64,000 bases of DNA from Humulus lupulus (lineage: Eukaryota; Streptophyta; Magnoliopsida; Rosales; Cannabaceae). Positions 1 through 10,910 of the stretch are shown in pieces; position 1 is the first letter of the stretch, and each line of letters opens with the position of its first letter. The position numbers and the translations under genes are program-made. The notes below the pieces were generated by a model. That model was not told the DNA's origin. It ran no database searches and saw only the letters and a program-made list of their open reading frames with translations. The stretch covers positions 195,915,481 to 195,979,480 of the forward strand of contig NC_084798.1 in the NCBI RefSeq assembly GCF_963169125.1. The letters run 5' to 3'.

Positions 1-194
1 GCCCAATTAAACAGAAATGGGCCCACATGCATATTTAATACAACTAAACATGCATGTCTAGTCATATTATAATATAACTCACATAATCACATAATGATAC
101 ACATAAATATCACATAATCACATAATTCCAAGATTTTCCATCCTGGCCCCCTACTCAAGGCCCTAAGCCTTATTGGGAAATTTGGGACGTTATA
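1..194 (-). repeat. Inverted head of a Tekay-type LTR (fragment)
   Basis: Read on the minus strand this segment matches the first ~190 bp of the LTR heads starting at 26587, 34475 and 47292: a GTCCCAAATTTCCC-like start, then a GGGGGCCAGGA-like block, then AT-rich sequence with GATTATGTG repeats. The terminal TGTAAC is degraded to TTATAAC. It is the start of a minus-strand element lying mostly left of the window, or an inverted fragment. It abuts the plus-strand LTR tail of element A with no spacer. Confidence 0.7.
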
Positions 195-479
195 ACCACG
201 ACCGGGATTTCTCAGGGGAACTAGGGTCAAACCCTATTTTGTTGCTTAGGTCGGGTGGTTGTAACTTTTGAACTGTAATTAGCCTTCTAAACATTATTTT
301 GGGATCCCATGTATGAACATAAACATTTTAATAAAATGGTTATTCCTTTTGACCAAAATTTTTAACCCTAAATCATTAATCACGTTTAGTTACACGTTTA
401 TGGCCACATGACTCGCTTACAAAGTATAACATCGATTAAAATACACACTATAACAATCTTGGCTATCTAGGATGTTACA
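195..479 (+). repeat. 5' LTR tail of element A (Tekay, truncated)
   Basis: This is the last ~285 bp of an LTR, closely matching 38455-38736, the end of the 3' LTR of the same element. It ends GATGTTACA, the normal Tekay-type LTR end, two bases before a tRNA-iMet primer binding site. The front part of the LTR has been replaced by the inverted fragment at 1-194. Confidence 0.85.
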
Positions 480-482
480 ACA

Positions 483-493
483 TGGTATCAGAG
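483..493 (+). other. Primer binding site (tRNA-iMet), element A
   Basis: TGGTATCAGAG begins 4 bases after the LTR end at 479. It complements the 3' end of plant initiator methionine tRNA, the usual minus-strand primer of Tekay-type gypsy elements. The twelfth base (usually C) is altered. Confidence 0.9.
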
Positions 494-697
494 AGTGCTA
501 AGGTTAAGGGTTCTTGAAGACTGGCTGGGCATGTACACTCACCACTAAAGATAAGCTCGACTCAGGGTATGGTAACTATTTATGTGGTTATGTCTTTAAC
601 TGCTTAAATAGGATATAAATGCCTTATTTGCCTGCCTAGGGAGCATGAGATATTCTGATAGGGCATGGCCCTTGAATGTTAAATGATTGACAAATAC

Positions 698-872
698 ATG
701 CTTATTAGCATTGATATTGCTTGTGAATGCAAAGGAAATGCTTATTAGCATCGTTATTTGCTTATAAATGCCAAAAAATGCTTATTAGCATCGTTACTTG
801 CTTATAAATGTTAGGAAGTGCTTATTAGCACCATGTTTGAGTATGAATAGGAAGCGACATGCTTATTAGCAT
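698..872 (+). repeat. Five-copy ~40-bp repeat with a hairpin core in the leader
   Basis: The core TGCTTATTAGCA occurs at about 699, 739, 779, 819 and 860. Its arms TGCT and AGCA are complementary around a TATT loop. Spacers resemble one another (TCGTTATTTGCTTATAAATG type). The array lies between primer site and gag, where retroelement RNAs carry dimerisation or packaging signals; a role is inference only. Confidence 0.75.
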
Positions 873-1026
873 GATTGTTGAGTGTGAATGTTTGTTTGTT
901 TGGTCTTGGACCGTAGGGCGGCAAGAGGTATTGTTATTACTACCTAATTGGCCGAATTGATTACTTTAACAAGGTATAAGCTTGGAATTATGTTTCCAGG
1001 GTAGTCGGATTTGCAAGCCGGCCAAG

Positions 1027-2058
1027 GGATACAGGCCAAGAAAGATAATCAGGGTCAGACCCCTCTGCCAGCTCTTGAGAACTTGCATTAATTGCTTGTT
1101 GATTTGCAAGCCAGATGACAGAGGCAGGAAGAAGAGATCTGCCTCTTGAGACTGCAACAGGATCCTGCAGGGAATGCTCAGCCAGAGGTGCCACCTGTGT
1201 TGGTGCTGACAGTAGTACAGCTGCTAAAGGCTGGGAATAGATGGGAACCTCTCTATGAAAGGTTCAGGAAGTAGCACCTTCCAGTCTTTGAGGGCAGTGC
1301 AAATTCGGCCAAGGCCGATAGTGGATGAGTATGATTACCGCCATCCTGGATTTCATAAGGGTAGTTGGTAATGAGAGGGTGGCCTGTGCCACATACATGT
1401 TTCAGGAGGATGCCCGAATTTGGTGGGAAGTGATATCCCAGACCAGGAATGTGAATACCATGGATTGGGAGGAGTTCAGAATTGTATTTAATGAAAAGTA
1501 TTGTAATGATGCAATTAAGGCTGCAAAGGAAGAAGAATTTAGTAAGATGTTGCAGGGAAACATGTAAGTGACATAGTATGCAATGAGATTTGACAAATTA
1601 GCCAAGTTTGTTGTAGACTTGGTACCCACTAATGGGACAAGGAAGGAAAGGTTCCTTCAGGGGCTACAAGCTATGATAGCCCAGGATGTTCGCATCACCA
1701 CCGTGCTTGGAGTGACAACATATGCATAGGTGGTAGAGAAAGCCCTTACTATAGAAGGCGCAGAGAACAAAATCTGGCATGAGAGCGCGACCAGAAGAGA
1801 CACTAGGAGGACGGGACCTCCATTTATGAGTTCAAGTAGGGGCGAAGGCCATAGTGACCAGAAAAGGAAGGTTGTGGAGGCCTTTTCAGGTCTAGGCTAC
1901 GACAGTAGGCCACGTGGTATACATATAGGTCGCCAGGGCGGCAATGGGGGGTGCGCCAGATGTAGGAGGCGCCATGTGGGAGAGTGTTGGGCAAAGGCCT
2001 ACTTTCTGTGCAGGATAGTGGGACACTTAAAGAAAGATTGACAGCTCGACTCTAGCTT
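1027..2058 (+). pseudogene. gag: gag pseudogene of element A (Tekay)
   Basis: Capsid-type Gag remnant, normally the particle protein. The longest open piece (1325-1567) contains the hydrophobic/tryptophan stretch around ARIWWEV and the FNEKY segment typical of the plant gypsy Gag (retrotrans_gag) domain. A second piece (1730-2041) ends in a cysteine-rich part with C..C and G-H spacing like the zinc knuckle, though it is degraded. Upstream pieces (1090-1320) are a glutamine-rich helix and proline-rich linker in other frames. Several stops and frameshifts separate the parts. The gene breaks off at the left edge of element B; the end of the zinc knuckle and the whole protease domain of element A are missing. 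Confidence 0.8.
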
Positions 2059-2065
2059 GAGTGTA

Positions 2066-2575
2066 AGGCTCCGATATATCGGCATACGTAGATAATTTAA
2101 ACGCGTTTTTCCACAAATTTAGGATAATTAAAGTTGATTAATCAAGTTTGACTGAGTAATACGTGATTCCAGGAAGGTCTGGAAGGGTTTAGAGCTTCTA
2201 GAAACTTCTATTATTGAATTATCCATTTTAAAATGCTTAAGTCCTCAAATAAACAAGATTGTGACAAGTGTCATGTTCTTAATGGTTCTGGAAGATTCTA
2301 GCGTTTCTAGAACTTTCTTATAATTAAATCCTTAAATAAGCATGATTATGAAAAGTGTCATGCTCTTAATGGTTCTATCTAAACCCTAGGTTATAATTAA
2401 AATATTTCTATGACCAAAAATATTAATCAAACCTTATGTTATAATTAATATTTCTAAACTATAGGTTAAATTTATAAAATCCATAACTATTGCTACGAGT
2501 GTCCTACTAAGTCCCGGTTTGAACTAAAATCCACGAAATCTAAAATAATACAAACTACTGCTAACTATCTAGGTA
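2066..2575 (-). repeat. 3' LTR of element B (truncated)
   Basis: Bases about 2066-2575 repeat 9780-10300 closely, sharing the GCATACGTAGATAATTTAAA segment, the GAGCTTCTAGAAACTTC block and the CCTTATGTTA block. Both ends are damaged: the LTR start is missing and everything left of about 2066 is lost. Confidence 0.85.
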
Positions 2576-3595
2576 GCTTTCATGTCTTCCTCCAACTCCC
2601 ACGTTGCCTCCCATTTAGAACTATTACGCCATAGGACTTTGACTATCGGAAAGCTCTTAGACCGTAATTCCTTCATCCCTTTATCTAGGATGCTAATTGG
2701 CCGTTCCTTGTAACTCAAGTCTTTCTGAAGTGCTATCGTATCATACACAGCATATCTACACATATCTACTTGAGGATGTGAGATAGGTCTGACACATATC
2801 TACACAGCATCGAGATGTGGAACACATTGTGGCTATCTGCTAGGGCTGGCAGTAGGGCTAATCTATATGCAACTGCTCCCACTTTGTCCAATATCTCAAA
2901 AGGAACTATAAACCTGGGACTAAGCTTGCCTTTCTTCCTGAACCGCTTCACACCTTTCATAGGAGATATCTTTAAGAAGACTTGATCTCCAAATTTGAAT
3001 TCCACATCACGCCGCTTGGCATCCGCATAACTTTTCTGACGGCTTTGAGCAGCGAGCATATGCTTTCTAATCAGCGCTACTGCATCCTGGGCTTCTCTAA
3101 CAGCTTCGGGTCCAAGTAGTTGCCTTTCTCCTACCTCGTCCCAATGTAACGGTGATTGACACCTCCTTCCATAAAGTAGCTCGTAGGGTGCCATCCCGAT
3201 TGTTGACTGATAGTTATTATTGTAGGAAAATTCTATCAGTGGCAAATACTTATTCCATGATCCTCTGAAATCAAGTACACAAGTGCGCAACATATCTTCA
3301 AAAATCTGTATGGTACGCTCGGACTGACCGTCTGTCTGAGGATGAAATGTTGTACTAAGATTTAACTTGGTACCCATGGCTTGCTGCAAGCTTCCCCAAA
3401 ATCTCTATGTAAACACCGATCCTCTATCAGATACTATTGTTTTAGGAATACCATGTAGTCTTACTATTTCTTGAACATAAATGTATGTGTATTGATCTGC
3501 TGTATATGAAGCCTTGACAGGCAGGAAATGAGTTAACTTGGTTAATCTATCTATTTCTGCCCAAGCCGAGTCGTGCCGCTTATTCGTTCATGGCA
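2569..3595 (-). pseudogene. Integrase core and C-terminal chromodomain, element B
   Basis: The catalytic core of integrase inserts the cDNA into chromatin. The 2766-3389 piece starts just after the second catalytic Asp region and includes the SERT segment carrying the catalytic Glu, then the C-terminal GPF-EIL-D domain. The 2569-2763 piece shows the chromodomain signature (VLWR..., EATWELEEDM), which directs chromoviruses to heterochromatin marks. The first part of the core (about 3400-3590) has stops, so the unit is not translatable in one piece. The normal C-terminus is replaced by a few residues where the truncated LTR begins. Confidence 0.85.
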
Positions 3596-3947
3596 AACCC
3601 GTCGCAAAATCCATGGCTATATCGTCCCATTTCCAATCTGGAATGCTAAGTGGTTGTAATACGCATGCAGGCCACTGATGTTCTGCTTTCACTTGCTGGC
3701 ATACTAAACATTTTGACACATACTCCGCTATATGTTTCTTCATTCCTGGCCACCAATACATTGCCTTAATGTCGTGAGTCATCTTGGTCGACCCTGGGTG
3801 AACTGAGTATGGGGTATTGTGTTCTTCTTCTAAAATCTTCATCTTAATCCCTTGATCATTTGGCACACATACCCAATCCTTATATCTTAATAACCCCTGT
3901 CCTGATATTGAGAAATCTGTGACCTTTCCTTCTTTAACTGCGTCCAT
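3588..3947 (-). pseudogene. Integrase zinc-binding (HHCC) domain, element B
   Basis: The H-x-H and C-x2-C ligands are seen as HPGSTKM and CLVCQQ, with the YWWPGM stretch between them. This N-terminal domain binds viral DNA ends and precedes the core. It continues to WKWDDIAMDF, then hits a stop at 3588. Confidence 0.88.
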
Positions 3948-4102
3948 ATGTACTACTAATGTGTCATCATGCCCTTGCCCAATTCGTATTTCTTCTAAAA
4001 GACTTGACTAGATAGACAAGTTAGCCAGCTTACCGATGACTACTTCTATTCCGGCACTAATCAACTCCTACTGTAGCGACTTTTCTAAATTAGCTAATTC
4101 TG

Positions 4103-4525
4103 CTAGACTTCCATGCTCTTCTTACTTAGCGCATCAGCAACTACGTTTTCCTTTCCCGGGTGGTATAGGATTTTGCAATCATAATCCTTCACTAATTTTA
4201 ACCACCTGCACTGTCTTATGTTGAGCTCCTTTTGCATGAAGAAATACTTTAAGCTTTTGTGATCCGTATAAATCTCACATTGTTCTCCATAAAGATAATG
4301 GCACCAGATTTTTAATGCAAAGACCACCGCTGCCAACTCCATATCGTGTGTTGGATAGCGTTGCTTGTACTCCTTCAGCTGCCTTGAGGCGTAGGCTATC
4401 ACCTTGTCATTTTGCATCAGCACACAACCCAACCCTTGCGTCGATGCATTGCAGTAGACTACAAGCTTATCGTTGGGTGTCGGTACACAAAGTACTGGTG
4501 TTGAGCACAGCTTATCCTTTAGCAA
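4103..4525 (-). pseudogene. RNase H domain, element B (first catalytic Asp replaced by Asn)
   Basis: RNase H degrades the RNA strand of the RNA-DNA hybrid after reverse transcription. The other acidic motifs are visible: Glu in MELAAV, Asp in YTDHKSL and Asp in VADALS. The first motif reads YCNAS rather than the usual YCDAS; the codon at 4448-4450 is AAT on the minus strand, a G-to-A change. About 190 bp between this and the RT ORF is broken by stops. Confidence 0.88.
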
Positions 4526-4719
4526 CTTGAAGCTCTCTTTACACTTATCAGTCCAATTGAACCTCTGCTATTTCTGGGTTAGGTTGGTAAGCAGAGTGGC
4601 TATCTTAGAAAAACCCTCTACAAACCTCCGATAATAGCCTGCTAGTCCCAGAAAACTTCTTACCTCGGACGCATTCTTTGGTCTTGGCCAATCCTTCACA
4701 TCCTCTACTTTAGATGGGT

Positions 4720-5406
4720 CTACAACAACTCCTTCCTTGGATAAATATGGTCAAGAAATGCTACTTGTGAAAGCCAAAATTTGCACTTCTTGAATTTGGC
4801 GTAAAATTGATGCTCTTTTAGTCGCAACAAGATCAATCTTAAATGTTCCTCGTGCTCATCTTCGTCCTTTGAGTATACCAAAATATCGTCGATGAACACT
4901 ACGACGAATTTGTCCAAGTAATCCTTGAAGACCCTATTCATTAAATCCATGAATGCGGCTGGAGCGTTGGTAAGACCAAAAGACATAACTAGAAACTTGT
5001 AATGCCCATAACGAGTTCTAAAAGTTGTCTTAGGAATATCCTCTTCCCGTACCTTGAGCTGATGATACCCAGACCGTAGATCGATCTTTGAAAACACGGT
5101 TGCTCCTCGAAGTTGATCAAAAAAGTCGTCAATCCAAGGTAATGGGTACTTATATTTAATCATCACTTTATTCATCTCGCGATAATCTATGCACATCCGC
5201 ATACTTCCGTCCTTCTTCTTCACAAATATAATCGGTGCTCCCCATGGCGAATGGCTTAGTCTAATGAATCCCAAGTCTAAGAGTTCTTGTAGCTGCGTCT
5301 TTAACTCCTTCAGTTTGGTAGGTGCCATCCGGTATGGTGCCTTGGAGATAGGCTCGGTGCCCGGTACTAGTTCGATTGTGAAGTCAATTTCCGGAGTCGG
5401 CGGCAA
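4720..5406 (-). pseudogene. Reverse transcriptase domain, element B
   Basis: A 228-residue open segment with the RT fingers and palm in order: [38 protein letters not shown] (first catalytic Asp), [12 protein letters not shown], and [11 protein letters not shown] with the two catalytic Asp. It is the best-preserved enzyme domain in this element. The thumb/connection to RNase H is frameshifted. Confidence 0.92.
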
Positions 5407-5430
5407 TCCTGGTAAGTCATCAGGAAATAA

Positions 5431-5952
5431 TTATGGAAATTCCTTTACAATGCGAACATCTCCAACCTTTAGTGGTGTTTCCTTTACCATATCCGTGACG
5501 TTGGCTAAAAATGCGTGACATCCTTTTTCTATCATCCTCTGAGCTTTGAGAGATGAAATAAGTGTTGTGCGTAGTCCTGAAACCTTTCCCATAAAGCATA
5601 GTCTCTGACCGTCAGGAGTCTCGAACATTACTTGCTTACATCTGCAGTCGATGGTTGCGCCATGCCTTGCTAGCCAGTCCATTCCCAGTATCACGTCGAA
5701 GTCTTTGATCTCCAGTTCTATCAGGTCTCCTTCTAGTTCTACGTCCTTAATTTTGATCGGTACGCCTCGTACTATCCGTGATGATAGGACTATTTCACCC
5801 GAGGGCAATTCAATTACAAACCTAGTTCTAAATCTTTCACAAGGTTTGTCTAATTTTTCTATCATTCCTAACGAGATATACGAGTGAGTGGCTCCCGAAT
5901 TAAATAATACAAAACATACATTATTGAGGATATGAATCTGACTTGTGACCAC
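5431..5952 (-). pseudogene. Aspartic protease domain, element B (active-site Asp replaced by Asn)
   Basis: Retropepsin-like protease that cleaves the polyprotein. The flap and the ILGMDWL motif are intact, and the C-terminal HGATIDC stretch is typical. The active-site triplet reads NSGA instead of DSGA: the codon at 5899-5901 is AAT on the minus strand. This change alone removes catalysis. It continues towards RT with one stop at 5430. Confidence 0.9.
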
Positions 5953-5999
5953 TTTATTGCTAGCGTCAGCTTCTCCTTGGGTTAAGGCAAGACCCTGGC

Positions 6000-7229
6000 A
6001 AGAACCATCTTATTGTCCCTTTTCTTCTCTGTCTTGAGTTGGGGACATTCCCTCTTCCGGTGTCCTTCCTGACCACAATTGTAGCATCCCTTGGTATTTT
6101 CACGGCACTCACCAGGATGTTTCTTTTGGCACTTAGCACATTGCGAGTATTCTACATAACCTGGCTTATTACCTCCATTGTTCGTCTGTGCCCTTTTATC
6201 GTTATCCGACTGCTTATTGTCAGGATGCCATCTCTTCTAACCATTATTGTTGCTGGACTGATGGTTGTTGTTTCGACCATTATGAGGTTGACTTTACTGT
6301 TTAGGCTCAGGCTTATTAGCCTCCTCTTTACTTACATTCGCCTGAAGCCTTTCTACTTCTATAGCCGTTTCCAGAACATTGGCATAAGTAGAATTTCCCG
6401 AGTTTTCTAGCTTAACCCCTAACTCAATCTTTGGTCTAAGTCCTCTGACGAACTTGGTAACCCTCAGAAAGTCAGTTGGAACAATCTCTGGTGCAAATTT
6501 GGGTAGTCGGTCGAACTGTCGAGCATTCTCTGCTACTGATAAGTTCCCTTGCTTCAGACCAGCGAACTCCTCAACTTTTGTAGCGATGACAGCTGAGTTA
6601 TAGTACTTTTTGTGGAACAGCTCCACAAATATGGTCTAAGTCATGGTGGCGACATCGTGAGTCTACTGAACTAAGTCACACCATATTCTAGCATCCTTCT
6701 TAAGCAGAGACAAAACGCAGGATATGCGGTCCGCGTTGCCGAGATTCATGTGCGCTAGGATCGGCTCCACATTCCTAAGCCATTCTTCTGCCTCAAAAGG
6801 GTGTGTTGTCCCTTCAAATTTTTGAGCATGTTGCTTACGGAACCGCTCATAGATTGGCTCCATGTGTTGAGCTGGGTATGGCGCATAGTTTTCCATTGGC
6901 CATCCCACATAAGGACCTACTTAATGGGGTGCTAGAGCCATTTGTTGCGGTTGTGGCTAAGGCAGAGGTTGAGTCTGAGCCTGAGCCTGTAGTCGCTGTT
7001 GCTGCAATAATTCCTCAACTTTCTATCGTAGTCTGGCAATTTCTGCGGAGTTGTCAACCGGCGGCGGTGGCGCACTTTGGTTAGTAGTAGTATTGGAAGC
7101 ACGTGCTCCCCTTCTGCAAACTGGAGGGGCTTCATTGCTCTCAGGAGCGGCGTTGGAGACATTGGCATTGGTACGAGCAGACCTTCTGAGCGACATCTTT
7201 AGCAGAGTTCTAACAGTCGAGAAAAACAT
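6000..7229 (-). pseudogene. gag: gag pseudogene, element B
   Basis: Three open pieces on the minus strand in order: 7229-7023 (N-terminal, Ala/Pro-rich), 6908-6663 (with ARIWCDLV and the EAEEWLRN helix) and 6626-6294 (ELFHKKYY, ALSV-type capsid C-terminus). Degraded zinc-knuckle sequence follows near 6150-6030 (C..C, GH, C spacing on the minus strand). This is the usual plant gypsy Gag layout. Stops and frameshifts lie between the pieces. Confidence 0.85.
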
Positions 7230-7782
7230 GTTAGAACTTACCCTAATAGGCTCTAAGGAAAAAACTTAATCTAAGCAAACATAACTCAGACCTATTAATT
7301 ATGACTTCTTATGAAAAAAAGTTATATAAACCTTCTTTATAATTAGGATGTGTTTCTATACTTAGAAAAATAAGCCATCTTTATTATTTTCTAAGTGTGT
7401 TTCTAATCATCCTATATGACTTAATTCTCAGGCTCAAAACTCGTCGTTGTTCCAAAGTTAACCATATTGAGGGAGGGTTGGGATCAGTAAAATTGTCCCA
7501 CTACTATGGCCTCCTAACTCTCAATATAGAACCCGGTCCATTGATTTGTATCCACCCTCACCAAACTTGGTCATTATTTATTTAATTTATTATTTATTAT
7601 GATTTGTAAAAGAAAATCAAACTCATACATGTCATTCAAAAATAACAATGATATTCATTTGGAAAAAAAATGTTTTCACTAAGTACAATCATAAATGCAA
7701 ATAAATAAAATAAATAAAGAAACTAATCTATTCTAAAAATCGGGATCTTCTACATCTGATCCTTCATCTAACATATCATCAT
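7230..7782 (-). other. Non-coding leader of element B
   Basis: AT-rich DNA between the extra leader ORF and gag of element B. I see no conserved domain. It includes A/T runs and a GC-richer patch near 7460-7560; no gene is supported. Confidence 0.5.
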
Positions 7783-8184
7783 CTATCTCCTTAGAATCAT
7801 CATTTTTGTGAGCCTCAAAATTTCCTCTAGGAAGATTTGTAAAAATTCTATTTTTTTGTCCTCCATCTTAGAGGTAAACCTAAGTATGAGAAAATAATGT
7901 CTCATAGCTACTGGTAATTCATCTTCACCATCTATTGTCTCCCATATTTCTTCTAAAGTTGCAATTACAATAGGAACATCTTTAAAAAGTCTAATCACAA
8001 AAACATATTGCTCTGTTGCTCTCATCATAATTTGTTTAGTTGTTTGGAGGTAACCTATCTTGTTGTGGAATAACAATAATCTCCGAGTGATTCTTTCTAG
8101 AACTCCTACTGTATATCTTTGTTCTCTAATTCTTTTCAAGGCCTTAATGGCTCGGATATCGTCATAGGTTAAGGCTCCATCCAT
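7783..8184 (-). CDS. Extra 133-residue leader ORF between primer site and gag, element B
   Basis: An intact ORF starting about 140 bp after the primer site and ending 550 bp before gag. The protein is charged and helical-looking (KALKRIREQR, LERITRRLLL, EEIWETIDGEDELP, KMEDKKIEFLQIFLEEI), with no signal peptide, membrane segment or motif I recognise. Tekay-type elements normally begin with gag here. It could be an element-specific leader protein, a captured host fragment or chance. Its survival without stops in an otherwise mutated element is notable but not proof of function. Confidence 0.45.
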   Translation of the reverse strand: MDGALTYDDIRAIKALKRIREQRYTVGVLERITRRLLLFHNKIGYLQTTKQIMMRATEQYVFVIRLFKDVPIVIATLEEIWETIDGEDELPVAMRHYFLILRFTSKMEDKKIEFLQIFLEEILRLTKMMILRR

Positions 8185-8322
8185 TCTTAACTAAAAACAT
8201 AAGGCTTAAAACGTTAGCAAGACACATAAACATAATAACTAAAACACAAACACTTACATTGGTGGTTAGATTCGGAGCTTGAGCATGTGTATCAAGGAGA
8301 ACTTCATGTAAATGGACTGTTG

Positions 8323-8336
8323 CTCTCTGATACAAA
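8323..8336 (-). other. Primer binding site (degraded tRNA-iMet type), element B
   Basis: On the minus strand TTTGTATCAGAGAGC follows the LTR end CATTACA. It matches the initiator tRNA complement except at its first bases, where TGG has become TTG or TTT. Confidence 0.75.
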
Positions 8337-8830
8337 CTGTAATGACCCAACTATTTCTAAGACCTTGGACCATTGAAACTAATAGACATAGCTACTACTT
8401 TGAAGAAAACATACATAAGAAATAATCATAACTTTATTGAAACTCCAAAATGTTGTGCAAATTATAAGATTAATTATAAAATGTGGGATGGGTACCCATT
8501 GTTTAATAAAACATAAAACATAACTTTAAATCATTTGTTCAAAACTAAATGTGGAATTACAAAAGTAAACGTAATTCAAAAACTAAAATAAACGTCATCC
8601 TCGATCGACTCGCAGCCCATTCCTTCCATTCATCCTCAATACACAAGTTAAGCCACCAAGAATCCTTCCGCCTCCGTATCTAGTTTCCTACATCACACTA
8701 AAACAAAATAAAGGAGTGAGCCTAATGCCCAGCAAGGAAAATATACTAACAACATATAACATAAGACTACATCATAAACATATACTATAAAAAATATATC
8801 ATATAAGACTACAATGGTCATCATACTTCT

Positions 8831-8950
8831 TGGGGCTTGTTAACTAAACAAGTCATATGCCCATAGATTTGTGGGGCTTGCTAGCCAAGCAAGTCATATG
8901 CCCATAAATTATTGGGGCTTGCTAGCTAGACAAGTCATGTGCCCAAGGAC
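8831..8950 (+). repeat. Three-copy ~41-bp tandem repeat in the LTR of element B
   Basis: Units start at about 8831, 8872 and 8913, each beginning TGGGGCTTG and containing AAGTCATATGCCCA. The second and third units carry the inverted repeat CTTGCTAGC...CAAG. Confidence 0.8.
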
Positions 8951-9479
8951 TATAAACATACTATACATAATGTAAACGTAACATAACATAACATAACATA
9001 AGAATAACATATCATATAAACATATCCTATTTTCCTTATCAAAACCGGGATATTTGAGAACAAGAGTAGGATTAGAACACTCCTAAAACCAAAAGTAAGA
9101 ATGGTGAGTTTCTAAAGAAAAGAGATGAAAAGTTACTAAACCATCAAAGAGGAAACTTACCGAGAAGAACCTTAGATCAAAGAACTTAAACGCCAAACCA
9201 CAAAACCATAAACATAAGTTAGGATTTGAAAGAAACTTAAGGAAAACTAAGGAATCATAAAGAATAGAACTTATGAATAATATTACCTTGGATGAACTAG
9301 AACCGATCTACACTTCAATATCAAAAACACACTTTATCTCACTACCCAAGTGTTTATAAAGCTTAAGATGATAAAGCTTTTATCCCCAAAACCCAAGTGT
9401 ATCACTCTATAGAAATCCTAGCACCTTGAAGGCTCTGAACACAGCTTGAAGAATGAGAGAAATGGTTGGGTACTAGGTC

Positions 9480-9489
9480 CTATTTATAG
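9480..9489 (-). promoter_or_regulatory. TATA box of the element B LTR
   Basis: CTATAAATAG on the minus strand, in the middle of the 5' LTR and oriented towards gag. This is the expected site and consensus for RNA polymerase II transcription of the element. Confidence 0.65.
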
Positions 9490-10319
9490 AGTTCAAGGAA
9501 TGAAAATATCTCCTTTTTGGCTTGAATAAAATAATGAATATTAAATGAAAAATACTTGAATATTCGGTCAACAGATGCTTAAGACTCGGTCAAAAACGTT
9601 CAGAGGCAAGACAAGAGGTTAAGGGATGAATTAAGCTCGGATTTCGAAAAACCACTCCTAGGGTCGATATATCACCCACCCTAGGCGATATATCGCCTGA
9701 CCCTATATCCTGAGTGCTCGTGATTTCGTTCGTGCGAAGTCAACATGTTTTCCGTATCTCCCGTGCTGCGATATATCGCCTCTAAGGTTGTGATATGTCA
9801 GCATACGTAGATAATTTAAACGCGTTTTTGCACGAATTTAAGAGAATTAGAACTAATTAATCAGGTTTGACTAAGTAATACGTGATTGCAAAAAGGTCTG
9901 AAAGGGTTTAGAGCTTCTAGAAACTTCTATTATTGAATTCTCCATTTTAAAATGCTTAAATCCTCAAATAAACAAGATTGTGACAAGTATCATGTTCTTA
10001 ATGGTTCTAGAAGATTCTAGCGTTTCTAGAACTTTCTTATAATTAAATCCTTAAATAAACATGATTATGACAAGTGTCATGCTCTTAATGGTTCTATCTA
10101 AACCCTAGGTTATAATTAAAATATTTCTAACCAAAAATATTAATCAAACCTTATGTTAAAATTAATATTTCTAAACTATAGGTTAAACTTATAAAATCCC
10201 TAACTGTTGCTATGAGTGTCATACTAAGTCCCGGTTTGAACTAAAATCGACGAAATCTAAAATACTACAAACTACTACTAACTATCTAGCTAGCTAAGTA
10301 AACATTTTGGGACTCTACA

Positions 10320-10910
10320 TCAGGTCATGCCAGTGGGAACAAAAGAGACTAGATTAGTCTGTGAGCTCCTGAATGTGTTTCCAGAGGATTTACCAGGGTT
10401 GCCGCCACACACAGAGAAAAAGTTTGTTATTGAACTGGCACCAAGGATAGAGCCAGTGTCTATGGCATTGTACCGAATGGCCCTAGCAGAGTTAAAGGAA
10501 CTGAAGGTACAGTTACAAGAGTTGTTAGACTTGGGTTTTATTAGACCCAATTTTTCTCCATCGGGTGTGTCTATTCTATTTGTAAAGAAGAAGGACGGTT
10601 CTATGAGAATGTGCATTGACTACAGGTAACTGAACAAGTTAACCATTAAGAATAAGTATCATCTACCAAGGATAGATGACTTGTTTGATCAATTGCTAGG
10701 TAAGACGATATTCTCAAAGATAGATCTTCGATCTGGTTATCACCAGGTGAGGATCAAGGAGGGAGATATACTGAAGATTGCTTTTTGCACCAGATACGAG
10801 CATTATGAGTTTCTAGACATGCCATTTGGTTTAACTAATGCCCCAGCCGTTTTTTTGGATCTGATGAATAGGGTTTTCAAAGATTACATGGATCCTTTTG
10901 TGATCATCTT
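10320..10910 (+). pseudogene. Reverse transcriptase, first part, element A
   Basis: Begins in the linker before RT (FPEDLPGLPP) and continues through [35 protein letters not shown] and GLTNAPA. A stop replaces the residue after CIDYR (TAA at 10627). The domain is cut at 10910 by the LTR of element T2, exactly at the codons before the catalytic FxDD pair. The pair itself is missing on the far side as well, so the enzyme lost its active site with the insertion. Confidence 0.9.

Larger units (their letters stand above)
480..1026 (+). other. Leader of element A, non-coding, with short repeats
   Basis: Untranslated leader between the primer site and gag. No credible ORF is seen. It holds five copies of a small hairpin-forming motif at about 40-bp spacing (listed separately). 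Confidence 0.6.
2066..10319 (-). mobile_element. Element B: near-complete Tekay-type chromovirus (Ty3/gypsy), minus strand
   Basis: Order on the minus strand: 5' LTR (10319-8338), iMet-like primer site, leader ORF, gag, protease, RT, RNase H, integrase with chromodomain, truncated 3' LTR (2575-2066). A chromodomain at the integrase C-terminus plus an iMet primer and ~2-kb LTRs place it in the Tekay/Del clade. The 3' LTR keeps only about 500 bp and has lost ~40 bp at its start, so there is no matched target duplication. It sits inside element A between gag and RT, where A has also lost its protease. Confidence 0.88.
8338..10319 (-). repeat. 5' LTR of element B (complete, 1982 bp)
   Basis: Minus-strand limits are TGTAGAGTCCC at 10319 and GGTCATTACA at 8338, with TG...CA termini. 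It is followed on the minus strand by the primer site. A promoter TATA box lies at 9489-9480. It contains a three-copy ~41-bp tandem repeat (8831-8950), an ATAAC run (about 8977-9010) and several CGATATATCG palindromes (9660-9790). Confidence 0.9.
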
